Assembly: GCA_017408185.1 (NCBI GenBank)
Contig: JAFQVE010000133.1
Location: 1-9,333, forward strand
Origin: Oscillospiraceae bacterium
GTDB lineage: Bacteria > Bacillota_A > Clostridia > Oscillospirales > JAAYXM01
Direction of reading: 5' to 3'
DNA: 9,333 bases
The translations under genes were made by a program, and so were the position numbers. The notes under the pieces were generated by a model, which saw nothing but the letters and a program-made list of their open reading frames with translations, searched no databases and was not told the DNA's origin. Shown here in pieces: positions 1 to 5,075 of the stretch (the stretch's first letter is position 1; each line of letters opens with the position of its first letter).

Positions 1-23
1 CTCTCTGTTACATTCCTTATATC

Positions 24-32
24 ATTATAGCA
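24..32 (-). promoter_or_regulatory. Possible extended -10 promoter reading out of the left edge
   Basis: On the minus strand positions 32-24 read TGC followed by TATAAT, an extended -10 element with a perfect hexamer. No good -35 is seen 17-18 bp upstream, which is tolerable for extended -10 promoters. It lies just beyond the ABC-gene terminator and would drive a gene to the left of the window that cannot be seen. The AT-rich setting makes a chance match possible. Confidence 0.35.
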
Positions 33-58
33 AATTTTTCGACATTTAAAAGGCATAT

Positions 59-92
59 AAAAAAATAAAAATCAACCGTGGGTTGATTTTTA
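59..92 (-). terminator. Factor-independent terminator of the ABC exporter gene
   Basis: Positions 66-77 (TAAAAATCAACC) and 81-92 form a perfect 12-bp inverted repeat with a 3-nt loop. Read on the minus strand the hairpin is followed by seven T residues (complement of 59-65). It begins 10 bp after the stop codon of the minus-strand ABC gene at 103, so it is placed as that gene's intrinsic terminator. The stem is rich in A-T pairs, with its only G-C pairs near the loop. Confidence 0.8.
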
Positions 93-102
93 TGTGGAAT
101 CG

Positions 103-1788
103 CTACTTCTGTCGCTCTTCAATCTTTCCGTTGCGCACAAAGATTTCTTTATCGCAGACGGCGCGCGCAGCACTTCTGTGGGATATGCACACGCAGGTTT
201 TATCGGGAAGCTTCATAATATTTTCAAGAACCTCGCGCTCTGTGGCTTCATCAAGTGCGCTTGTTGCCTCATCAAGAAGGAGAATGGGCGCACCGCAGAG
301 AATTGCGCGGGCAATGGCAAGGCGTTGGATCTGCCCTTCGGAAAGTCCGCTTCCGCGCTCGCCAAGCACAGTGTCAAGTCCGTCGGGAAGCTCATCGAAG
401 AACTTTGCCGAAGAAATACGGAGTGCTTCAAGGATTTCCGCATCTGCAGCATCTTCTTTTGCAAGGAGCATATTTTCGCGTATTGTACCGCTCATAAGCA
501 GATTTCCCTGCGGAACATACGCAAAAAGAGAACGGGTGGATGTGTTTACGGGAATGTTTGTTCCGTCATCAAGATGTGCCGAAATTTCACCGCTCTGAGG
601 TTTAAGTACACCCATAAGCATTTTTATCATCGTGCTTTTGCCGATACCGGAGATTCCGGAGATAAGCGTAAGCTCTCCTTTTTTTATTTCAATATTGGCA
701 TTGTCAAATACCGGGATGTCATCGTATGCAAATGTGATGCCGGAGAGGCTTATGTGAGAAAGATGTTTGTATACGGCGGCGGTATCCGCAGACGTGCCGT
801 TTCCATCGTCCGGAAGGTCATAAAGCTCAAGCAGGCGTTCTGCTGAGGCGACAGCACTGTAATAACGCGAAAGGCTTCCGGAAAGACCGGCAAACGGAGC
901 CTGAATCTGACCGATAAGCTGCATTATGGCAGTGAAATCACCGTAGCCAAAGCCTGCGGCACCGGTGAGAATTTTCCCTGCGCCCCAGAGCACAGCGTAG
1001 ACATATCCGCAATTGATGATTGTGGAGAAGCCTGAGCTTGCACCGTTGGAGAAAAGTGCGCGTGTCATCTTCTTTTTATATTGCTTTTCAGCGCGCTCGC
1101 TCTCTCCGGTTTCTATGCGTTTTTCCATATTGAAGGCTTTTATTACAAGGAGATTTTCGCATGCCTCCTGAATAAATGAGCGAAGCTTTCCTCCTGCTTC
1201 CTGAACGGATTTGTGAGTTTTTTTCATAACGCCGCGGAATGAGCGGGCAAAAAGGAAAAGCGCAAGCCCGCCGCAGAGGATGATAATTGCAAAGGTACGG
1301 TCCACAAAGAAAACCGCAACGAGCGCACCTAAAAGCCGGGTTGCAAGACCGACAACATTCGGAATGAGAGTGGAGACATTGTCGCTTACAACGGAGACAT
1401 CGTTGAAAAGACGGTTTAAAACCTCACCGCTGTGGTATTTTGACACCGAGGTGTATTCTTTTTTCAGAAGTTTTGAAAAAACGCTTTTGCGAAATGAGAT
1501 ATCAAGGCGTGCCGTTGTGCGTGCCGCTAAAAGCTGAACCGAGAAAGACAGAAGTATCTGAAACGCAACAACTGCTATGAAAATAACGGACGCGCTGCGA
1601 ACACCTGTCATATCTCCTGCTACGGCACAGTTTATGACATTTCGCATTGCAAGCGCGAAATAGACGGACAGAGCGGCAGATGCGGCGTTGAGAAGCGTCA
1701 CAAGCAGCATCCACGGCATCTCTTTCTTTGAGGTTTGCGCCATAAAGCGCAGTGTCCTGCCGTGCTTCAAGAAAATCAGTCCTTTCAT
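103..1788 (-). CDS. ABC exporter half-transporter (fused membrane domain and ATPase)
   Basis: This 561-residue protein is a single-chain ABC exporter half, of normal length for the type that works as a homo- or heterodimer in the cytoplasmic membrane. Hydrophobic segments near residues 27-48, 63-87, 143-182 and 255-290 form the N-terminal membrane domain. The ATPase follows from about residue 345, with every motif intact: Walker A GISGIGKST (378-386), Q-loop Gln427, signature LSEGQ (482-486), Walker B ILLLDE (502-507) with catalytic Glu507, D-loop SALD (510-513) and H-loop His537. There is no N-terminal C39 peptidase, so a peptide-processing exporter is not indicated; substrate (drug, lipid or peptide) is unknown. 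The start at 1788 is the longest in frame (stop upstream) but lacks a clear Shine-Dalgarno sequence; Met16 at 1743 is an alternative. It stands alone, with its own promoter and terminator, and no partner half is in view. Confidence 0.93.
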   Translation of the reverse strand: MKGLIFLKHGRTLRFMAQTSKKEMPWMLLVTLLNAASAALSVYFALAMRNVINCAVAGDMTGVRSASVIFIAVVAFQILLSFSVQLLAARTTARLDISFRKSVFSKLLKKEYTSVSKYHSGEVLNRLFNDVSVVSDNVSTLIPNVVGLATRLLGALVAVFFVDRTFAIIILCGGLALFLFARSFRGVMKKTHKSVQEAGGKLRSFIQEACENLLVIKAFNMEKRIETGESERAEKQYKKKMTRALFSNGASSGFSTIINCGYVYAVLWGAGKILTGAAGFGYGDFTAIMQLIGQIQAPFAGLSGSLSRYYSAVASAERLLELYDLPDDGNGTSADTAAVYKHLSHISLSGITFAYDDIPVFDNANIEIKKGELTLISGISGIGKSTMIKMLMGVLKPQSGEISAHLDDGTNIPVNTSTRSLFAYVPQGNLLMSGTIRENMLLAKEDAADAEILEALRISSAKFFDELPDGLDTVLGERGSGLSEGQIQRLAIARAILCGAPILLLDEATSALDEATEREVLENIMKLPDKTCVCISHRSAARAVCDKEIFVRNGKIEERQK

Positions 1789-1817
1789 TGACCGAAAAAC
1801 AGTTTTTTCTATTTATA

Positions 1818-1846
1818 ATATTAACATATTAAAAAAAATAAGTCAA
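1818..1846 (-). promoter_or_regulatory. Sigma-A promoter of the ABC exporter gene
   Basis: On the minus strand TTGACT (1846-1841) is separated by exactly 17 bp, including a run of eight T, from TAATAT (1823-1818). Transcription should begin near 1811, giving a leader of about 23 nt before the ATG at 1788. The leader contains a small inverted repeat (GAAAAA 1794-1799 with TTTTTC 1804-1809) and no obvious ribosome binding site. Confidence 0.6.
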
Positions 1847-1881
1847 ATTATATAAGCTTTAAAAGCAAAATTTCCCCGGAA

Positions 1882-1918
1882 TAAACTTTGCCTGTTCTGC
1901 GCAAGATAATTTTGCACA
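1882..1918 (+). promoter_or_regulatory. Possible promoter and operator of the DUF1540 gene
   Basis: GATAAT (1905-1910) is a 5-of-6 match to the -10 hexamer, with a weak TAAACT 17 bp upstream (1882-1887). Transcription would start near 1917, about 25 nt ahead of the ATG. The -10 sits in the spacer of an imperfect inverted repeat, TGCGCAA (1898-1904), N7, TTGCACA (1912-1918), with one mismatched pair, which could be an operator. No other part of the 1789-1942 gap offers a better plus-strand promoter. Confidence 0.35.
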
Positions 1919-1942
1919 AAAAAGTAAGGAGGTTTTTTACAA

Positions 1943-2119
1943 ATGAACGAAAATGTAAACAAAAGTATTCAGTGCTGTGTCACATCCTGCAAGCATCACT
2001 GCTCGGGCGTTGACTATTGCTCACTCGACAAAATCCATGTCGGAACTCACGAGAAGAATCCGACGCAGGATCAGTGCACTGACTGTCAGTCCTTCGTAAT
2101 GAAGAACAGCTGCTGCTAA
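1943..2119 (+). CDS. DUF1540 domain-containing cysteine-rich mini-protein
   Basis: A 58-residue protein, initiated at an ATG 10 nt after a strong AAGGAGG (1926-1932), ends in Cys-Cys. Nine of 58 residues are cysteine. The pattern matches DUF1540: I-x-C-x-V-x-x-C (Ile9, Cys11, Val13, Cys16), then Cys26 with SLDKI, and a closing T-x-C-x-S-F (Thr46, Cys48, Ser50, Phe51). Extra cysteines are at 12, 20, 45, 57 and 58, and His18, His19, His32 and His36 add possible metal ligands. There is no signal peptide or membrane segment, so it is probably cytoplasmic. Members of this family are small clostridial proteins of unknown function; a metal-binding fold is a reasonable guess from the cysteines but is inference. 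It forms a single-gene unit with its own terminator and is divergent from the ABC exporter gene. Confidence 0.9.
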   Translation: MNENVNKSIQCCVTSCKHHCSGVDYCSLDKIHVGTHEKNPTQDQCTDCQSFVMKNSCC

Positions 2120-2133
2120 AAGAGCAGAAAAGG

Positions 2134-2172
2134 AAAAGATGTCAAAAGCCGGCGGCTTTTGACATCTTTTTT
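2134..2172. terminator. Bidirectional terminator between DUF1540 and hydrolase genes
   Basis: A perfect 17-bp inverted repeat, AAAAGATGTCAAAAGCC (2134-2150) and its complement (2154-2170), has a 3-nt loop. On the plus strand it ends in six T (2167-2172) and should efficiently stop the DUF1540 transcript, whose stop codon is 14 nt upstream. On the minus strand the stem ends in four T followed by CC and a further T run, so it can also end the LysR-hydrolase operon, whose stop codon is at 2182. Confidence 0.88.
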
Positions 2173-2181
2173 AGAATTAAA

Positions 2182-2934
2182 TTACAGATTATTTTCTTCT
2201 GCAATAATATTTTTCAGTCTTGCTTCGCAGAAATCAAGGAACTTCGGGAACAGAGCTTCGTCGATGAATTGATTTTCTCCTGTTTCAAGAAGTACTTTTG
2301 ACTTTTCCTCCGTGTCATTGTTCCAGGTGTGGTTTGCCATAAACACGTCAACTTTCTCGCTGCGCAGACGGTTTAGCGAGTTAAAATAATCGCTGCGGGC
2401 ATTCTCATATTCGAAGGTGTTTTTGCGGAGTGTATTTGCACCGGCACCGCCGAAGGTTCCTACGCGGTATGTTTTCCCGCCGTCCGTGACATCGAAAAAC
2501 ATTGAAATTGTGCCTTTTGTATGACCGGGAGTTTCAACAAAGCGGATGCTTGTATTTCCGAGTGAGAGTACATCTCCGTCTTTTACCGTTATGTCTGCGG
2601 TGAAATATTTTTTCGCGGCTTCAAAATCGTCTTTTCCGATTAAGGTTTTCGCTCCGGATAATCCGGCAAGCTCTGCTGTGCCTGCTGTGTGATCCCAATG
2701 CCAGTGAGTGTTGATTATATATTTGATATCCTTAGGGTTAAAGCCGAGCGTGTGAATAGAGTGGACAACAAGGTAAAGCGTGTTTGCATATCCGGTGTCG
2801 ATAAGAATAAGCCCGTCGCCTGTATCAATAAGATGTGAGCAAGCCTGATAGGTTCCGACATAATAAAGATTGCCGATCATTTTAAACGGGCGCATTTCGC
2901 CCTCATAACCATTGAGTTTTTTTCTTGGAAACAT
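2182..2934 (-). CDS. Metallo-beta-lactamase-fold hydrolase (B3-like metal site)
   Basis: A 250-residue MBL-fold enzyme. It shows the zinc motif H77-W-H79-W-D81-H82 after an NTH strand, then PGHTKG with His138, and ANHTW with His202. The acidic bridging ligand common in glyoxalase II-type members is absent from the stretch after His138 (VGTFGGAG), so the set of five His and one Asp resembles subclass B3 beta-lactamases. There is no signal peptide, which argues for a cytoplasmic enzyme rather than a secreted beta-lactamase; a lactonase, thioesterase or other ester hydrolase is as likely. The start was set at the ATG at 2934, which has GAAAGG (2950-2945) 10 nt upstream; a TTG at 2952 would extend it by six residues and overlap the upstream gene. 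It begins 7 bp after the stop codon of the LysR gene, so the two share one transcript. Substrate is unknown. Confidence 0.88.
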   Translation of the reverse strand: MFPRKKLNGYEGEMRPFKMIGNLYYVGTYQACSHLIDTGDGLILIDTGYANTLYLVVHSIHTLGFNPKDIKYIINTHWHWDHTAGTAELAGLSGAKTLIGKDDFEAAKKYFTADITVKDGDVLSLGNTSIRFVETPGHTKGTISMFFDVTDGGKTYRVGTFGGAGANTLRKNTFEYENARSDYFNSLNRLRSEKVDVFMANHTWNNDTEEKSKVLLETGENQFIDEALFPKFLDFCEARLKNIIAEENNL

Positions 2935-2941
2935 TTTTCTT

Positions 2942-3823
2942 CTACCTTTCAAAAATTTTTGTTTTATTTATATATTCGCGGAAGGCTTTCATATAACTGA
3001 AGGAATATGCATCTTTTTTTCGCACAAGGCTTACTTCCGCGTATATTGCCTCTTTTAACGTTATTGCGTGAAGACTTGTATTGCGTTCTATAAGTCTTCT
3101 GAATAAAAAGCCGACTGCCGCACCGCTTGATATTATAGTTTCAATTGTGGAAAGCTGCTCGGTCTGAAGCAGTATATTCGGCACGACTCCTGAAGCAGAG
3201 AACCAGCGCTTGATTTCCTCTGTCTGATAAAAACCGTTTTTGTACAGAACGAGAGGAACACCGCGCAAGTCAGATGCCTTAATTTCTTCTTTCTTTTGCA
3301 ACGGATGGTCTTTTGCGGCACAGCAGGCAATTTCAAGCGTTCCGAGCTTTTCCGATACAAGATTTTTCTCGATGGGCTTGTTGTGTGGAAGAAAAATCAT
3401 ATCAAGAAAGCCGTCAGAAAGGCGGCGCGAAAGCTCAAAGCTTCCGCTCTCGCTGATTTCAAGCGACAGGGCGGGATTGTTTTTCGCAAAATCGTTATAT
3501 ATTCCGGGAAGAACAAGCGAGCCGATCATCGGGGGAACACCGAGGCGCAAAAGATTGCGCTTATTGCCGAGCTCATTCATAACGCGTTCTGCGGTATCGG
3601 CACGGGAAAGCAGGTCTCCGCACATTTCAAAAAGCTTTTCACCGGCTTCCGTGAGCGACATCCCACGATGGTGACGGAAGAACAGCGTAACGCCGAATTC
3701 GTCTTCAAGATCTTTGATTGCGTTTGAGAGAGAAGGCTGCGATATATGGAGATATTCTGCCGCGGCAGACACGCTTTGATATACACAGACAGCATGAAAA
3801 TATTTCAACTGAACAAGATTCAT
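2942..3823 (-). CDS. LysR-type transcriptional regulator
   Basis: A 293-residue regulator of normal LysR length. Residues 1-60 form the winged helix-turn-helix: LKYFHAV, then SVSAAAEYLHISQPSLSNAI (18-37) as the DNA-reading helix-turn-helix, followed by LEDEFGVTLFFR and a TEAGE helix. Residues about 90-290 are the periplasmic-binding-protein-like effector domain (LRLGVPP, LEISESGS, GAAVGFL). The ATG at 3823 is preceded by GAGGTGA on the minus strand, about 5-7 nt away. It is the first gene of an operon with the MBL-fold hydrolase and is divergent from the D-malate/tartrate dehydrogenase gene, 128 bp apart. By family precedent (E. coli DmlR and dmlA are likewise divergent) it probably activates the dehydrogenase when bound to a hydroxy-acid ligand and represses itself. 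Ligand identity is inference. Confidence 0.94.
   Translation of the reverse strand: MNLVQLKYFHAVCVYQSVSAAAEYLHISQPSLSNAIKDLEDEFGVTLFFRHHRGMSLTEAGEKLFEMCGDLLSRADTAERVMNELGNKRNLLRLGVPPMIGSLVLPGIYNDFAKNNPALSLEISESGSFELSRRLSDGFLDMIFLPHNKPIEKNLVSEKLGTLEIACCAAKDHPLQKKEEIKASDLRGVPLVLYKNGFYQTEEIKRWFSASGVVPNILLQTEQLSTIETIISSGAAVGFLFRRLIERNTSLHAITLKEAIYAEVSLVRKKDAYSFSYMKAFREYINKTKIFER
2945..2950 (-). promoter_or_regulatory. Ribosome binding site fixing the hydrolase start
   Basis: GAAAGG on the minus strand lies 10 nt before the ATG at 2934 and across the end of the LysR gene. It would fall inside the coding sequence if the upstream TTG at 2952 were used, which favours the ATG. Confidence 0.6.
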
Positions 3824-3846
3824 TGCCTCACCTCGCTTTATTTATA

Positions 3847-3875
3847 ATTATATAGCATATAACTATAATTGTCAA
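3847..3875 (-). promoter_or_regulatory. Perfect-consensus promoter of the LysR-hydrolase operon
   Basis: On the minus strand TTGACA (3875-3870) and TATAAT (3852-3847) are separated by exactly 17 bp: every base of both hexamers matches the sigma-A consensus. Transcription should start near 3840, leaving a leader of about 17 nt that carries the GAGGTGA ribosome binding site. Such a strong promoter in front of a regulator gene suggests it is normally held down, and the palindrome at 3851-3867 fills its spacer and touches the -10. Confidence 0.85.
3851..3867. promoter_or_regulatory. Candidate LysR operator, TATAG-N7-CTATA
   Basis: TATAG (3851-3855) and CTATA (3863-3867) are a perfect 5-bp inverted repeat with a 7-bp spacer. 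It contains the T-N11-A signature of LysR recognition sites (T3853 and A3865). Its centre (3859) lies about 64 bp upstream of the predicted dehydrogenase transcription start, where activating LysR sites usually sit, and it overlaps the -10 and spacer of the lysR promoter, where binding would repress. The AT-rich background lowers the weight of the motif alone; the position is what makes it persuasive. Confidence 0.6.
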
Positions 3876-3887
3876 TAAAATATATAT

Positions 3888-3916
3888 TTCACAAATGGAC
3901 TGCACCGTGATATTAT
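3888..3916 (+). promoter_or_regulatory. Promoter of the D-malate/tartrate dehydrogenase gene
   Basis: TTCACA (3888-3893) and TATTAT (3911-3916) are separated by exactly 17 bp; each differs from consensus at one base. Transcription would start near 3923, giving a leader of about 29 nt that contains GGAGG (3938-3942), 9 nt before the ATG at 3952. It is weaker than the opposing lysR promoter, as expected of a promoter that needs an activator. Confidence 0.65.
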
Positions 3917-3951
3917 TATAGTAATATATTGTATTTCGGAGGTTTTTACAT

Positions 3952-5025
3952 ATGAACACACATAAGATAGCGGTTATTGCCGGAGACGGAATAGGCCCCG
4001 AGGTCATCACGGAGGGTATAAGAGTTCTTGATGAAGCGGCGCGGCTTGACGGTGGATTCAGGTTTGAATTTACGCATTTTCCGTGGGGATGCGAATATTA
4101 CCGCGAAACGGGACGGATGATGGCGGAGAACGGCATAGAGACACTTTCTGCGTTTGATGCGATTTTTCTTGGTGCGGTGGGCACGCCGGGAGTTCCGGAC
4201 CATATCTCGCTGTGGGATCTTCTTCTCGTCATAAGAAAAAGCTTTGACCAGTATATCAATCTTCGTCCGGTAAAGCTCCTTCGCGGCGCTCCGTGTCCGC
4301 TGAAGGGTGTGGAAACCCGGGACGTTGATATGACCTTTGTTCGTGAAAACACTGAGGGCGAATACGCCGGTAGCGGCAGCTGGTTGTTCAAGGGTAAGGA
4401 AAACGAGGTTGTAATACAGGACGGAGTGTTCTCACGCAAGGGCTGCGAGCGCGTTATACGCTATGCCTATGAGCTTGCAAAGGCACAGGGAAAGACACTT
4501 ACCAGCATAAGTAAGGCAAATGCACTCAATTATTCCATGGTATTCTGGGATCAGATATTTGAGGAAGTCGGACGTGAGTATCCCGAGGTTAAGACATACT
4601 CTTATCTTGTTGATGCGGCAAGTATGTTTATGATAAAGGACCCCGCACGCTTTGAGATCGTTGTAACATCAAATCTTTTCGGTGATATTCTTACAGATCT
4701 CGGTGCGGCAATTGCAGGTGGCATGGGACTTGCAGCGGGCGCAAACCTTAATCCCGAAAGGAAGTTTCCGTCAATGTTTGAGCCGATACACGGCTCGGCA
4801 CCTGATATTGCCGGAATGAAAAAATCAAATCCGCTTGCAACCGTGTGGTCGGCAAGCCAGATGCTGGACTTTTTCGGTCACGAGGATTGGGGGAAAATTC
4901 TTATCGAATGTATCGAGGATGTTCTTACCGAGGCGAAGGTGCTTACACCGGACCTTGGCGGAAGCGCGAATACAACAGAGGTGGCGGATGAAGTAATCCG
5001 AAAGATGAGAGAATACAAGAGATAA
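3952..5025 (+). CDS. D-malate/tartrate dehydrogenase-like enzyme (isocitrate/isopropylmalate dehydrogenase family)
   Basis: A 357-residue member of the NAD-dependent beta-decarboxylating dehydrogenase family, close in length to E. coli DmlA. These enzymes oxidise a 2-hydroxy acid and decarboxylate it, for example D-malate to pyruvate and CO2, in the cytoplasm. The N terminus has GDGIGPEV (11-18). Substrate and metal residues are in place: Arg95, Arg105 (NLRP), Arg131 and Tyr138 in VRENTEGEY, Lys188, Asp221, Asp245 and Asp249 in SNLFGDILTDLG. Cofactor contacts are in EPIHGSAPDIAG (277-288). The stretch VPDHISLW (81-88) and FDQYINLRP (98-106) are characteristic of the DmlA/TtuC branch and differ from LeuB, and no leuC or leuD is nearby. 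Substrate preference among D-malate, tartrate and related acids cannot be settled by sequence. Divergent placement opposite a LysR gene copies the dmlR-dmlA layout of E. coli. Confidence 0.9.
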   Translation: MNTHKIAVIAGDGIGPEVITEGIRVLDEAARLDGGFRFEFTHFPWGCEYYRETGRMMAENGIETLSAFDAIFLGAVGTPGVPDHISLWDLLLVIRKSFDQYINLRPVKLLRGAPCPLKGVETRDVDMTFVRENTEGEYAGSGSWLFKGKENEVVIQDGVFSRKGCERVIRYAYELAKAQGKTLTSISKANALNYSMVFWDQIFEEVGREYPEVKTYSYLVDAASMFMIKDPARFEIVVTSNLFGDILTDLGAAIAGGMGLAAGANLNPERKFPSMFEPIHGSAPDIAGMKKSNPLATVWSASQMLDFFGHEDWGKILIECIEDVLTEAKVLTPDLGGSANTTEVADEVIRKMREYKR

Positions 5026-5075
5026 AATGAAGAGGGATTGCAGCGAAATAAATTTGCTGCAATCCCTCTTCATTT
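5025..5075. terminator. Bidirectional 20-bp hairpin shared by convergent stop codons
   Basis: Positions 5025-5044 and 5056-5075 form a perfect 20-bp inverted repeat (core GAAGAGGGATTGCAGC) around an 11-nt A/T-rich loop. One end of the stem is the last base of the dehydrogenase TAA, and the other lies within the TAA of the convergent RND gene (5076-5074). T tracts are short on both sides (three to four), so termination may depend mainly on stem strength. It separates two converging operons. Confidence 0.8.

Noticed and set aside
94..846. A 250-codon plus-strand open frame opposite the ABC exporter gene
   Set aside because: It is antisense to the intact ATPase domain, and its product is rich in Cys, Phe and Lys with no recognisable domain or ribosome binding site. 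It is a shadow of the real gene.
2182..2934. A secreted antibiotic-resistance beta-lactamase controlled by an AmpR-like LysR
   Set aside because: There is no signal peptide, the two genes are co-directional rather than divergent as in ampR-ampC, and the divergent partner is a metabolic dehydrogenase.
2935..2952. TTG start giving a 256-residue hydrolase
   Set aside because: The GAAAGG site would then be inside the gene, and the added residues overlap the LysR gene; the ATG at 2934 has proper spacing.
3952..5025. 3-isopropylmalate dehydrogenase (LeuB)
   Set aside because: Catalytic residues are shared, but the VPDHISLW and FDQYINLRP stretches belong to the DmlA/TtuC branch, and there are no leucine-pathway neighbours.
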